Position numbers and translations under genes: made by a program. Below are positions 35,675 to 48,709 of a stretch of DNA of 64,000 bases, in pieces (position 1 is the first letter of the stretch; every line of letters begins with the position of its first letter). The stretch covers positions 62,001 through 126,000 of the forward strand of contig JAGTJM010000045.1 in NCBI GenBank assembly GCA_020747015.1. The letters run 5' to 3'. This DNA comes from Pyrenochaeta sp. MPI-SDFR-AT-0127 (taxonomy: Eukaryota; Ascomycota; Dothideomycetes; Pleosporales; Cucurbitariaceae). Below the pieces are notes generated by a model. It was not told the origin of the DNA and made no database searches. It was given only the letters and a program-made list of their open reading frames with translations.

Positions 35675-36601
35675 TATGGCGACTAATCTGTACTGATATG
35701 GTATCCGGGGCGAAGTGGATAATAAAATAGGTCTTATCTGCAAAGTCAGCCAAGGTTGCAAGACTAACTGTAACGGATTGAGAAGGTGAGGTCGTTTACG
35801 ACAGAGATGGAAATAATATACACATACTTGAATCGTAGAATGACTTTATTCACGCAAGGCTGTACTTATTATCACGAAAGCGAGCAAAGCGTCGCTGAAA
35901 GATGAGTAACGGAAACGCAGACGAAGCCTTATATACCTCCACCAGGTTGAACCAACGACATGCCCTTCTGCAGCGGCCGAAACATCATCAGCAGCAGCAA
36001 TACAACAGCACCCAACCAAGCCACGGAGCGCGGGTCCGCATATGCTCCAACGCGGCACTGTTGTTGCTGCACCAGGGACTCGGATACCGCATGTAGCTAC
36101 CACGCTATGCAGAGCGGTGCTAGTTGCCCTGTGTGCATATTGCCCGGCTTCGATCTGAGACTAGAACAAAGCCTATGATTGTTTACTTTTGATAGCTGTA
36201 ACTGCAGGTGATGATCAATATGAACTCCATTTGATGGGGAGGGGGCTTGATACGCGGATAGGGCCAATTGCGGGGGTAAGTCATGGGAGTTGCTTTGCTG
36301 TGGTTGGCTGCACGATTTTCGCGTGGATAGAATTACCGCTTTGGACGATGGTGTAAGGCTGGAGAGTGGAGCAAACAAAAGAGATAACCGTTATATCTGA
36401 CCCATTTCTCCAGTTAGCAACTAGATCTGGGTTGTTACGAACATGGGGTCAAAGGCTCCGAGTGATACCAGCGGTGGTTCATAGTTTGCACAAGAGAGTC
36501 TCTCCCTTAGCGTAAAGGCACGTGGCTACATCACCTCAAATGCACCGAGGCTGGGTAATAGTATGTATTTGGATATTTCAAATTGCTGCCGTCAGTGGAT
36601 A
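35675..36601. other. Intergenic: cupin promoter and transporter 3' flank
   Basis: Includes the TATA box of the cupin gene (35929-35935). No other gene supported. Confidence 0.5.
35929..35935 (-). promoter_or_regulatory. TATA box of the cupin gene
   Basis: TATATAA read on the minus strand, about 255 bp before the ATG of the cupin gene. Confidence 0.4.
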
Positions 36602-38438
36602 TCATGTTTCACGTTCTTCGTTGCCCTCCCCATCTCTCCATCTCTTCCGCCACCACTTCAGCTTAAACCAGTCACCTAGCACATCTTCACTCTTGCTTGC
36701 ACGGCCGCCAAAACCCCAAGTTCCTCTTCTCTGTGAAGTTTCAACGTCCGCGTCTGAGTGATCGCCGTCATCTGGATCTGGATGGTCGAGCAGAGATGAG
36801 GAGCTACCCACAGGTCGCTTACCCTGTGAAACGCTCCTGCTCCGCTGACTACCTGCGCCCATGGTGTCGAACCACGACCGTCTTCGCATTTGATTCAGCC
36901 AAGCGGATTGCGTATTCTTCCTTCGTCCTGACAGAGTTCCAGACCGCGGCCTCTCCCCTAGGTCCACAGATCGCCCTGCGGGTGAAGGTAAATTATCTCG
37001 ATCATTGAGTTCATTCCAGATTTCATTTGTCTCCTCAGAGATAGTCATGCGGCGTCTTCTTGTGGGTCTACGTGGAGACGGACTTGCTCGTGGACTGAGT
37101 TGCTGACTGGTATCCAGGGTAGGACGTTTCTTTGGCCGCGTACTCACGGTGTAAGCGGGCCCTGTGGGGGATCGTGTAAGTAAAGGTGTTCTTTCATCGG
37201 TGGCTAGACGTTGAGCTTGCTCGGTGGCAGAGCCGTGTACGCCTGGAGCGGCTTCCTCTATATCTAATGGTGATTCGGGCTCGTCTATTATATGACCATG
37301 TACGAGTCCTATTCCAGGTTGTAACACGGTCTGCGGCATCGGTACCCGGCCCATATGTTTGCTGGCCACAGGGGAAGACGGCTCTTCCTCGGCATCTTCC
37401 AATCGCCAACTCAAGCATACAACGCCTGCAAGCAGAACAACTGTCCCCAGAGCGATGAGACCAGCGTGTAGGTTCGATAACCGATCGCTTTGATGAAAGT
37501 AGATCAGGCCGTCTATGATTGCGATAATATTGTACACGCAGAACACGAGAGGATACAAAACACTCGTACTGCACAGTTTGAGCCCACGATGCATGTAGTA
37601 TAGCTGGGTGAGGGCAAATACGACTAGTCCGACCAGTATCATCCACGATTGCCAGCGGTTGAACTCGTTGTGTCGATCGACGATTGTGCGCACCAGAAGC
37701 TCGACTGCACTCTTCGCTATTAGAAGCGAATGAGCTGAAAGTATGCCGCTGATACATCCAAAGAACATGCCTCGTATCAGTCGTAGCCTAGGTGTTGTAC
37801 GGGGATATATGCGTTTGAGGAGCCAGGTGGCAACGATTAGGAGAATAACTATGAAGGCGGTCGAGGACATCCATACAAGAAAGTGCTGGCGCACGAGAAG
37901 GGCGAGCAGCTGGTCCAGATTGTGTGATGGTTCGGCGATGGCGCCAAACAATGCAATCAGCAGCGCTCCTCCAGCAACGAGTATTGTGCCAATGAGTGAG
38001 TATCGTGTGAAGGGTTCGCTGAGGATAATGGAGGCGCATATCGAGTTGAAGACAAGACCGGATGCTTGTAGGGTTGACAGGACAGGAAGTGGGAGGGTGG
38101 TGATCTGGATGGTGCTACCCACGAGGTTTGCCACGATGAACATGAGCATGCCCAGCTACTTTGGTCAGCAAAGAAGTCCCAACATGCTGTGGATGTGCCC
38201 TTGCCTGCCATCTTCGCCGCCTATAGGGTGGCCGTCTATCCTCGTCCTCATCTTTCTCTTCCTCGAGCAGGTGGGATTTCCGCTGCAGCGTCAGGCCGAT
38301 GCTTTGGATGCTGGTCGAGGCGAGGCCAACGATTACTCCAAGCTATGAGCAGCCCACATATTAGCCTTCTCCTTCCCGCAGTCTACTCCGCTATGCGCGA
38401 CTCACAGCAATGCTGGCACCCGCCGACAGTTCCACCAT
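36602..38438 (-). CDS. NIPA-type (magnesium transporter-like / DMT superfamily) membrane protein
   Basis: Exons 38438-38406, 38342-38205 and 38155-36602 (574 aa). Intron 1 (63 nt) is GT-AG. Intron 2 (49 nt) has a GC donor (CAG|GCAAGG) and a GTAG acceptor; it must be removed to keep the frame. Residues 1-330 contain about nine membrane segments, beginning ASIALGVIVGLASTSIQSIGLTLQRK and including MLMFIVANLVGSTIQITTLPLPVLSTLQASGLVFNS, the NIPA family core. An acidic cytosolic loop (EEEKDEDEDRR) precedes the second helix. The C-terminal 240 residues are a soluble Ser/Arg/Pro-rich tail with basic clusters (RRPTRRRRMT) and a Trp-rich end. NIPA proteins move Mg2+ or related divalent cations in animals; fungal substrates are largely untested. 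Divergently transcribed from V-ATPase subunit E with 554 bp between starts. Confidence 0.88.
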
Positions 38439-38992
38439 CTTTTGCGGCCGGTTGTTGTCGCTGCACTGCGCTATTGCTACCTAGAAAGCGTAGGCATGCT
38501 GGAGACTGGTGTACGTGAATGCAGAACAGAGTGTCTGGCGGTGACGACGAGTGTCGCGAAACGTGACGCCGAAGGTCCGTCGTCTATGGCACGAGACGCT
38601 TGGGGAAGCCTAGCCGAGGCGGAGGACAGGGATCAGCAGACTGATGATGTCGTGGTGTCGATGTAGTCGCCGGGAGGAGATGCGCAGTCTAAGGGTGATT
38701 TTGCTTGGTGAAGAATGCTGAAGAGTGCCTGGCCTATTTACATATCCTGTCTCCAGGAGACGCTCCCGCAGTGCCACGGTTGACTTGAACACCGCAAGCA
38801 TCCTGCGACTCTAGCGTCCCTGGCTAACGTAATCGCGGGCAGCATCTGGGGGCTATCGCCAATCGGTGCTCCGAGCTGGGTGAACTTCAACTTCCAAGCT
38901 TCCTTCAGTCCTGTGTACATAACCCACGGTTATCTATAACCACCCTACACGTCCGTAATTAATTCGACGAGTTCCCACAGTCGGCCGCCATC
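38439..38992. promoter_or_regulatory. Divergent promoter region, transporter / V-ATPase E
   Basis: A 554-bp gap between two divergent ATGs. No clear TATA on either side, as common for housekeeping genes. Nothing else recognised. Confidence 0.5.
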
Positions 38993-39822
38993 ATGTCGCA
39001 AGTACACGCCCTCTCCGACGACCAGGTAGGCAGCGTCCCAGCGGCTCGAGGTTGCCAGCAAGCTCCCCGCCAACTACGTCAACAGCACCAGCTAATATGC
39101 GTCACCGTGGCAGGTCGCCGGCGAGCTGAAGAAGATGACGGCCTTCATCCGGCAAGAAGCCATGGAGAAGGCTGACGAGATCCGCCTCAAGGCCGACGAG
39201 GAATTCGCAGTCGAGAAGTCCAAGCTTGTGCGCCAAGAGCAGTCGTCCATCGACTCGTCCTACGAGAAGAAGTTCAAGCAGGCCAGCATGTCCCAGCAAA
39301 TCACACGCTCCACTGTATCGAATAAAAGCCGGTTACGCATTCTGTCCGCCCGCCAAGAATTGCTCGACAGGCTGTTTGAGGACTCGAGCAAGAAGCTAGC
39401 AGATGTTTCAAAGGACAAGAAGAAGTACCAGGGCATCTTGAAGAACTTGATCTTGGAGGGGGCCTATGCGCTGAACGAGGACAAACTACAGGTCAAGGTG
39501 CGAAAGGCGGACAATGACTTGGCCAAGAAGGCCATTGAGGAGGCACAGTCAGAGTACAAGAGCAAGGTGGGCAAAGATGTCTCCTTCACCATTGACGAGA
39601 GCGATCCGCTGCCTGAGGGCTCGTAAGTCTTGCACCTCCTAGACTATTGGAAAGCTATTGACTTTAAGCAGTGCGGGTGGTGCTTTTGTAGTTGGCACAG
39701 GTGGAAGAATTGACATCAACAACACATTTGAAGAGCGATTGAGGCTGCTTGAGACCGAGGCTCTACCTTCAATCAGGGTCACGCTGTTTGGTGAGAATGA
39801 CAACAGGAAATTCCGCGACTGA
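38993..39822 (+). CDS. vma4: V-type proton ATPase subunit E
   Basis: Exons 38993-39025, 39114-39622 and 39672-39822 (230 aa, the usual size). Introns are 88 nt and 49 nt. The protein begins MSQVHALSDDQ/VAGELKKMTAFIRQEAMEKADEIR, the signature N-terminal helix. A long charged coiled coil follows (KADEEFAVEKSKLVRQEQ, SYEKKFKQASMSQQITRS), then the globular end (GGAFVVGTGGRIDINNTFEERLRLL...RVTLFGEN). Subunit E pairs with G to form the peripheral stalk linking the V1 head to the membrane sector, acidifying vacuoles and endosomes. All regions of the family are present and intact. Confidence 0.96.
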
Positions 39823-40502
39823 GAGCCTGTTAGACGTTTACAATGATCGATCCACCAATAGTTACTATGACGGCACTGGTAGTGTAAGCATCTGCTTAGA
39901 CGGTATGACCGTCAAGTCGTCATGCTCCTGCAAAGACCGACTTGCTTGTCAGGAGGAATTGTAGAATACCTGGAGATTTCAGCGAGCTATCTTCTCAAAT
40001 CACCCTACACGTACCATCATCTAACAATCTGCTTGCAACGCCGTGCATATGCTACAATATATTCATGTGAGTCTGGCATGTCCGCTAGCATTCACTGATC
40101 AAATGCACCTGCCTCGACAACTTCGAAATAAACATCAGGAAGCCGCGCCCCGTGCCCAATGTCTCTCAGCAGAGCGTCACGCAATCTTCCTCACCCTGCA
40201 CGATGACTAGCACTTTCGCATTGCTCAACGCAAGCTGTTGCTCGTGATCATATGCTTGCCATTTCTTTTGCACAGACCGGTGTAATATCTTCATTTGCAA
40301 CCATGTTCCAATGTGCAAAGTTGACCAATAGCATCCCTGTCGCTATACCCGAGCTGAGGCCGCTTCACCGGCCAAAGGCGTCAACCTCAGCAGGCAAAGA
40401 AATCTGGCAAGTCCATGGGATATCGACAGGTCACAACCTCTCAAACCAGTCTATCAGTCAATCATATTGCATCCGCAAGCAACCGTTCCTCAAACTTCTC
40501 TT
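39823..40502. other. Intergenic: V-ATPase E 3' flank and HET gene promoter
   Basis: No gene supported. The open stretch just before 40503 has no ATG in the HET frame. Confidence 0.45.
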
Positions 40503-43500
40503 ATGCCTGCATCCAATGAATATGACGATCGATATGGCGCTGGGCGTCAGCCTTATCGTTATTCGGATGGACGATATCTAACTGCAAATGAGTCCCGCGA
40601 GCGGCATGACCGACGTGCCTCAGGACACTGGATCAGGAGACGGCAATCTTTGCACCGTGGCTATCATTCCGATACCGAGACTAGACAGCAAGACTCGCAG
40701 GAAACTCTGCCAAAAGGTGAGTCGACCATGTATCCCAGTTGACACTAGAACCCCAAGGGCAGCAAAAAGGAAAAGGATAAATGTCTACTCCTCGCTTCCC
40801 GTTATGCTGAGCAATGGATTGCGGATACACCCTTACTGTCGTGAACGGGAGCACTTTCTAGCATTCTGAAAAAGACGGAACTCAGATTCTGACATGATTC
40901 ATCAAGTAGAAAGAAGGTCAAGACACAGCAAAGAATCGGCCCTTTCAACGCAACGAAGACCGGGTGAGCATAGTCTCTACCTTGAAAGGCCTCCACAGTC
41001 GCGACCAATAGAAACCTGGCCAGTCAAAACCGTTGAACACAGCCGCTACACCCAATCACGAGTGTTCGAGCGCCGGAAAAGCTTACCTGTGGTCGTCTCA
41101 GTCCCATTCCCACTGGGTGAACATAGTCACAGCTATCCAGAAATTCCACCAGTATCTGACCAAGAGCGACGTAGTAAATTCGACGGGTCCACACGATTTC
41201 AGGATGATGAACGCCACACCTACCATACGAAAGTTGTGGAACCACAGAAACCTAGCCGTTCGACATACCTAGAGGCTGCTGATTTATCCAGAGATCATCT
41301 GCAAAGCATTACAAGGGCCGCGTCAGGTCGTAGCATCCCTTCTCGACCAGGTGAACATGACTTTCACCCAGACAATTTCTCCATAGAAACAAACATGCGA
41401 ACAATGCAGAAAGAGCATGTGTTTTCCCATGGATATATCGCTTCGCTTCCTCGAATCACTCAGCGCGCCCCGACCTGGGAGGCTTCTGAAGTGCTTCCAG
41501 AGCGTCCAAAATCAGCTCCTAGACCTGATAATTTTAGTGCAGAAGAGAGTACTAATCAACGACGGAAAAGCTATGGTGGCACGCCATCTGTATCATTTTC
41601 AGAGGTGTCTACAGACCATGTACCGAATCCTCGGTCATCTTCGGAAACTGAGAACGATCGTTCTGGTATGCCTCACTCCGCTATGCTTCACTCCGATTCC
41701 AGGTCCGATGCAGGAAAACCATTTGATGAAGAACAGTTCTGGTATCCGACCGCGTCCAATCACTCTTCAGCTCATATGTCTCGGGCTTCCTCAACCATCT
41801 CTGCGGCATCCGGAGTACTCGGCTCAAAAGTTTATCCATACAAACCACTCGAGAGGCAAATGCAGTTTAGATTGGTCAAAATCCTGCCTGAACGAACATC
41901 CAAACTAAAATGCGAAATTCTACATGCGTCGCTCGAGCACCCCCCATCATACGTTGCCATATCATACGCGTGGGGAGATGGTGTAGACACCAGACGCCTG
42001 GTTATGGGTGGAGTAACAATATCTGTTGCTGCTAGTCTTCACGGCGCATTGAAGGCTGTTCGTCAAAAGGCCCATGAAATTCTGGTCTGGGTCGATGGTC
42101 TCTCTATTGACCAACAGAATAAAGAAGAACGCGCATCACAAGTTCAGTTGATGGGTTACATCTATAGTCGGGCCACATTTGTTGCTGTTTGGCTTGGACC
42201 CGATGCTGATGACAGCCAGTTGGCTATAACATTACTCGAAGAAGTGGACAAAGGAAGTGTATCTAGGCAACGAATCCGAGACACAAGGAACCCAGATTCT
42301 GCTGCTCTGCGGTCTCTATTTAAACGAGATTACTGGAATCGCTTGTGGGTGGTCCAAGAAGTATTCCTTGCACAAGAAACTTGGGTTTATTGCGGCTCTT
42401 CTCGACTTCCATGGGCTGCCTACAAGGAGGCATCAAGCGCGTTTTGGGAGGATGAAAGTGACCCACACCTTCGACAAGGACCAAGCAGCTTTCCAGATAT
42501 GAGCTCACTTGGTGGATCAGATGCCGATTTTCTATTGGAGGTACTACGTGCCTGTAGAAAAAAGCTCAGCGAGAATCCAAGGGATAAAATCTTCGGTATG
42601 CTCGGCATGTTACCAGAAGAGACTCGAAAAGATCTGCCTGCCGACTATGATCAATCAGTCAAGGCCTTGTACATCGATGTTGCAGACCTTATCATTTCTT
42701 CAACCCGGCGTCTCGACGTAATCCGCGAGGCAATTCATTTTCCTCTTCATGTCAGCACTGCCGGCCTGCCTTCATGGTGTCCCGAATGGGTAAGTACCAA
42801 CACACGAAATGTGTATAAGACTTCTATTGACTGCGTGCCTCTAATTTTCATAGTCCCATATTCCTGAAATATCAGCCCTTCGCGAACAAACTTTCTCGGC
42901 GGCGGGTGGAACCGATGCCAGATACGAATTCCATGACAATGAGCGGAAATTGGAGTTCTCTGCCATCGAACTAGGTGCTATAAAGGTCACGGGTGTGGCC
43001 GTGGGGACGCTTTGTGCATTGCAAGACTATTTGATGGCATTCCTGCATTGGCGTGCGCTACTTCTTGGTACCATTGACCTGGACGATGAAATCGATGATA
43101 GCCCGATACTTGAGGCATTCTGCAGGACTTTGTCTCTTGGACAAGTACCGCAAGAGTGGGAGCAGCGTGGTTGGCTGTCACCTTGCTTCCATGTCTTCAC
43201 CTCGTTGATCCAAAAGCGACTGCCACGACTTCCAATAGACGTTGGGCTGCAGCAATATGCCGATACCGCTGTTATTCATCCGGATGATCGGCGAACATTT
43301 TTGCAGAAGAACTTTGGTGATCGGATGGTAAGGCACCCAAACATTGTTTTCTTGTTGATCCCAGAACCCTGTGGATCAGTCCCAGAGCATTCCTCCTTGC
43401 CTCTCGAAGCCCGCTAATATATGCTTTGCAGATGGGACGAACGTTCTGCATGATGGAGAATGGTTTGATGGGCATGGGGTCGGGATTTATGGGTAAGGGC

Positions 43501-43662
43501 GATATCGTCGTGGTGCCTTACGGTTGCTCTACACCGATTCTTCTTCGTGCTGAAGGCAGTCGTGGTGAGTATCGGTACGTAGGCGATGTGTACATTCATG
43601 ACTTCATGAATGGAGAAGCCTTTTCCACAGATAAGCCGGTGAGAAAGTATATGTTGCACTGA
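40503..43662 (+). CDS. HET-domain protein with long disordered N-terminus
   Basis: Proposed exons: 40503-40716, 40907-42789, 42854-43327 and 43432-43662 (933 aa). Introns 2 and 3 (64 and 104 nt) are clear. Intron 1 (190 nt, GTGAGT donor, CTGAC branch, AAG acceptor) is inferred from frame continuity and the shared Arg/Ser/His-rich composition; without it translation could begin at 40894. Residues 1-400 are Ser/Arg/Pro-rich and probably disordered. The HET domain starts at about residue 420 with YVAISYAWGD, followed by ILVWVDGLSIDQQN...ERASQVQLMGYIYSRA and VAVWLGPDADDS; RDYWNRLWVVQEV and ARDKIFGMLGM-like blocks follow. The last exon gives the usual end (GDIVVVPYG...YRYVGDVYIHDFMNGEA). HET domains trigger cell death in heterokaryon incompatibility in some fungi; this protein's own role is unknown. 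Confidence 0.87.
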
Positions 43663-45810
43663 GGAAATGAAGGTCTGCAGCGTTTGGACATGTTTACTTG
43701 TGTATAGGATGGAGGCAGGCATCACCCATCATACCACAAGCAAAGACGGGTTTAATTCGCACTATGAACTGCTTCTGCGCCCAGGCTGTGCGTGATTGGA
43801 CATGGGACCTCACGGATGATGATCAGATTCGTCAATCACGGCTTGATGCAGCTAACAGTTTATCACAGCCCTTGGACAGCCGAGTTGCCCACCCGAAGCA
43901 AGAAAGCTTTTCCGGGTTTCTTTTCCGCACCACATTTCCGTGGGCACATATTAGTGGCACCACTCCCGCCCAGCTCAAGATTATTCGTTTCGTGCATTCA
44001 CTAACATTCAGTTTCTCGAAACCCTTTCGAACCTCGAACGACCTTGGAGGATGCCGCCATTCTATGTCAAACACTTATTCGGCAGCGATCGGCTTGAACA
44101 CGCGAGTATGCCCGAAGGTCTGGTCTGCCGTTTCACCCACAACCCCGTGGGGTAGAGTCAAGCACAGTCATTTTTCTGTCATCTCCCATCAGCCTGGTCT
44201 TGCAATCTCCCCGACATTACAGCCATTCAACTAGCCACGGCCGTGGAGGCCAAACCGAACTTGCGACCCGGGGCTTTCTCGCCACGTGGGTTTAGTAGCC
44301 AGGAACAATATCGGATGGAGCACTCCTGGAGCTTGGGCGCCAATCAACATCGCCCCTAGTCATGACCAGCAGTCAACCAAACGCATGGATTCCGTGTGAG
44401 CTGACTATCTCGTGTACCAGCCTGCGTGAGGCTAACTGTGTCCACAAGTTTTCTGGTCGACTCTCCGGGATCCTCCGTGAAAAATATCAATCAACTGGGG
44501 CGGTGTTGGGATTTCCCTGGCAGCCAAGACGATGATGCTCCAGCGACTCAGCTTGGCCGTCGTCTGGTTGGCCAGGCCTTCTAGCGGGAGAAACCGTTTC
44601 CGTTTTGTTCTCGAGACGAAGCAATGCGCCAAAACACGTAAGTGGATCTTCGCCCAGACAAGCACGATGCAAAGATGCGCCAGGTCGCTTATCAACCCCG
44701 CTGGACCCACACGGAAGCATCTCCCCCGCCAAATGGCTCGACTTGGCAGCTTGGGGTCTAGTCTCGGCCTCCTTGGCCTAGCGCCGAATACAACGCTCTT
44801 CTAGCCTCGTTGCGTTTAAAACCTTGGGTTCGCCCCAACTCCAAGATATTGTGGCTTGCCAATATTTTTTTGCCCGCCTCTTTTCTGCGACAAGACTTCG
44901 AAGACTCTAGGATCTGGCTGGGGCCCCGTCAGCCGACCACACTCGGAAACATTATGCTTCTGCAGCAACGGGATTATGAACGGCACAGTCACTGTCGGTG
45001 AGACTCTTGGTATCCACGGATTTCTTGCCTGGAACGTACTTGACCGCACCTCAACGCCAGAGGGGGAGGCGGGGCGGGTCACGATGAGGAACACGCTACG
45101 AAACGCAAGAGTTCTGAACCACGTGGAAAGACGGCACTAGTAGCACACCATCGCGGCTTTGGCTTCATGTTGTATGCAGCCACCTTTGCTCTCCTCAGCT
45201 TTTAGCATCGGCAGTACTCCGGTCTGTTAAGGATCAGCAACGTGCTTTTCGACGGCAAGCCTCCTTCTAATTGTCCTGCGCGGCAATGCCATTGGTCATG
45301 GAAGAAAACTAGCAACGCCCAGCTTCTAGCGTCAAGAGTCCTCCGATCTCTCGCGCCATGTGTTGCATATCGGACCTGGTCTGTTCGTCGCGGCTGACCC
45401 TCAAACACAGGCATACTTGCCGCCGGAGACCCCGCCTCCACCATCTTCTGGTCTAAATGCCTCGTGTTTACCAAGACGGCCGGGAGAAGCGTGCGCAAGT
45501 GTCTTGGTACGCCTGCATGCATGGAACACATGGCACAGTTCAGACTATTTCCCGGAATGGAAACATTGAGCCTGGGGTCGGACAATGATCATCCGCGCAA
45601 GTAACCTCTTCCGCGCCAAAGCTGTGGAGTCGTATTCATGGCCTCGCAATGTATAAAACCATCTCCACGTCCCCAGCTTTTTGATTCCCCAGATCAACCA
45701 GCTCGGGTTCTGGAGATCGACTAGTCCTCTCCGCACTTTTTCTCTACCCCAGATCCTCATATCTCAACTCCTCTTCTTCTCTACTTGGAATCTCCTCCTT
45801 GTCATTCATC
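43663..45810. other. Intergenic between HET gene and MFS transporter
   Basis: About 2.1 kb. A 178-codon frame at 43698-44234 (+) lies just past the HET stop but has no motif. The right end is the MFS promoter, with a TATA box and a pyrimidine-rich stretch before the ATG. Confidence 0.45.
45652..45657 (+). promoter_or_regulatory. TATA box of the MFS gene
   Basis: TATAAA, 154 bp upstream of the ATG, followed by CT-rich sequence typical of fungal transcription start regions. Confidence 0.5.
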
Positions 45811-47375
45811 ATGCATTCTGAGAAGAACGACGCCGTCATGCTGGAACAGACCCAGACCAGGGACACTGAGATGCTCAAGTCCGTCCCTAGGGTCGAGAAG
45901 GTCGATTACTCGGGTGCTCATGAAAAGACTGATCCCCGCGAAATCGCCCTGGTCAAGAAGCTCGATCGATGGATCATGCCGATGCTGTGGTCCATGTACT
46001 GGCTCGTAAGTGGCTTCCCATTGTATGAAATGTCTGCAAGAACTGTATTGACTTTGATATCAGAACTACCTAGATCGTAATGCCATTGCACTGGCGCGTC
46101 TCGACGACTTGGAAGAGGATCTCAACCTTACCAGCACTCAGTATCAGACCTGCGTGTCAATTCTGTTTGTCGGTTACCTCCTCGGCCAGATTCCCTCCAA
46201 CATGTTCCTCAACCGAACTCGCCCTTCCCGATACATGGGTGTCTGCATGATGCTGTGGGCTGTCGTCTCTGCTCTTACAGCCTTGTCCAAGGACTTCACT
46301 GGTCTTTTGCTCACCCGCTTCTTCCTCGGTGTGACTGAGGCACCATACTACCCAGGAGCCGTCTACCTTCTCTCGATGTTCTACACTCGTAAGGAGGTTG
46401 CCACTCGCATTGCCATCCTCTACACTGGCAACATTCTCGCTACTGCATTCGCCGGCCTCATCGCCGCAGGTATCTTCCACGGTCTCGGCGATGTTGGTGG
46501 CATCACTGGCTGGCGCTGGCTCTTCATCCTTCAGGGTGTTGTTACCTTTGTCATTGCTGTCGTCGGCTTTTTCCTCCTCCCCGACTTCCCACACAACACC
46601 AAGTGGCTCACACCAGAGGAGCGTGAACTCGCTACCAACCGCATGGCTATGGACACTGTTGGCAACAGTGGCGAGACTTCGGTCTGGGCTGGTTTCCGAC
46701 AAGCTGCCAAGGACCCCATGGTGTGGATCTTTGCTGCTATGGCCCACATGCATCTTGCCGCCAATGGATTCAAGAACTTCTTCCCTACTGTGGTCCAGAC
46801 TCTTGGCTTCGGCAAGACCATCACACTTGTGTTGACCTGCCCACCTTACCTCATCGCTGGTGCCGTCACCATTGCCGTCTCCTGGTCTTCGGGCAAGTTC
46901 AACGAGCGCACATGGCACATTACCATCTCCAAGTGTGTCGCCACCTTTGGTTTCGGTCTTGCTTGCGCCGACATCGGTGTTGCGGGTCGCTATGTTGCTA
47001 TGATTATCTTCACCATTGGTACATACGGTGTTAACTCGCTCATTCTGGGTTGGTGCGGATCCACCTGCGGTCAGACTCCTGAGAAGAAGGCTGTCGCTAT
47101 TGGCATTGTCACCACGGTTATGAACGCTTCCTTCATCTGGTAAGTTACCCTGACTCGTCATCGCACAAAGAAAATTAGCCACTAACAACCCGCGCAGGAC
47201 TCCATACCTATGGCCCAAGTCTGATGCTCCCAAGTACATCATCGCTCTTAGCTCCTCTGCCGCCTTCTCTGTTGCTACATTCCTGTTGGCGTGGCTCGCT
47301 AAGATTCTCTTCATGCGCAAGAACAAGAAGCTCCGCGACGAGGACGAGGAGACCCAGACCTTCTACGTCTACTAG
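45811..47375 (+). CDS. MFS transporter, anion:cation symporter (Tna1/Dal5-like) family
   Basis: Exons 45811-46005, 46064-47139 and 47198-47375 (482 aa). Both introns are 58 nt. The cytosolic N-terminus ends KKLDRWIMPMLWSMYWL, and the first helix continues NYLDRNAIALARL, the family start motif (RNAIALAR rather than the usual RxNIGNAK). Twelve membrane segments are readable. The MFS motif LGQIPSNMFLNRTRPSRYMG follows helix 2, and FFLGVTEAPYYPGAVYLLSMFYTRKE is the signature of the ACS/pantothenate-nicotinate-allantoate group. GWRWLFILQGVVTFVI lies in helix 6. The C-terminus is short and charged. Likely imports a small carboxylate such as nicotinate, but substrate cannot be read from sequence. 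Codon use is strongly biased, which keeps a long antisense frame open and suggests high expression. Confidence 0.93.
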
Positions 47376-48709
47376 GCTCTTTGATCAATGCTCTTGTCGA
47401 GCGAATCCTCTGTTCATGCTACTTGCGAAGATGAATGTATCGCATGGCTATTCACGCTCAATGAGCAATAGTCTGCGTTGGATAGACGGCGCACTGATGT
47501 TATAGATGAGACTTGATGATTATGTATATATGAATAGCGAAGATATCTTGCATTAAGCTACAATAGTAGCTTTTCATTCAATCTTGTTCCATTTCTCCAT
47601 TGTGATGATTATGCATTGAAACAAAGGGGCCTCAAAAGTTCGCGCTGGCCTAGACAACTCGCCACAGAGTGGAACACAAATTCAGCAAGCGGGGCCAGCC
47701 TTGCAATATCGGCAGTCTAGACGAGTCCGCCAACTAGTCCATCCAAAGTCAGACAGGCAATCTGCTGCGCTCTGAAAGCCAAGCACACAACGCCGCGGGG
47801 AGTTAATTGTTCCCATCGACATAGAATACTTTTTCTTCCCCCATTATGACGAACTTGACAATGACGTTGAGGAACAAGACCGCCACCGACACAAAAGGCG
47901 CTGCAGATCAAAGAAAACGCCATGCAAACAAAGACGCTACACCAAAATAAGCGTGTCTGGAGGGCTGGATGCGGGCGCCCAATCCGATGCAAGCGCCTTG
48001 TTCTGACGCCTCCCGATGGGGAAGGCGCTAGCGCTGCCTCCAGTCACGCGGCGGGGGCATCAGGCAGACGCGTTTTGCAAAGGAATTCAATGGGGCTGAG
48101 AATTTTGGCTGCGGGTGCAGTTCGTGATGAAAAGGGAAGCTGGCTCTCAGTGTGACGAATGGGATGGTCGAAATGAACGGGGGAGGAGGCGGGGCCGAGA
48201 GTGTAGGGCTGATGGTGGAATGGAAAGTCCACGCTGGGAAAGGCATATAATACGGCAAAGAACCTCCATCTCACTTTGAAGTCTCAATTGGAATAAAAAA
48301 ACATATCAATACCCAGATTACAGCTATCGAACACTCTGAGGATTCCTTTCAATGCCCAATGAAAATGTCGAGGTTGAGAAGAGATGCTAATCGGCATTCT
48401 ACCCCTCCGTGGTAAAAGCAATCTGATACACACTCCGAGGACGACCCTCCCCTCCCCCGCTAGATTGTAGATGGAAACGAGAACGCTATCAATTTGGAAT
48501 AATGAACGCCGAATGTGCCCCCGAAACCCCGCTATGCCAACATGCTGGATAGCAACCAAATGAAAAGTCGAGTCTCGAGACGAACCAGAAGAGAAAAACA
48601 CGGGCAGAGAGGAAGGTGCAGAAAATCAGACCAAAGCCTTGTGCGAAACCGGTCAAAGTACAAGGATGCTCGGAAGAGGGCATTGTTGCACACAGACTCA
48701 GACACGTTG
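47376..48709. other. Intergenic between convergent MFS and Cys/His-motif genes
   Basis: No coding region supported. No repeats of note. Confidence 0.45.

Noticed and set aside
43698..44234. 178-codon frame just after the HET gene
   Set aside because: No motif, no homology-like pattern, no splice support; probably 3' flank.
46157..47326. 389-codon frame on the minus strand opposite the MFS gene
   Set aside because: It mirrors the transporter exons and is kept open by their biased codon use; the predicted protein is Asp/Glu/Gly-rich without any family resemblance.
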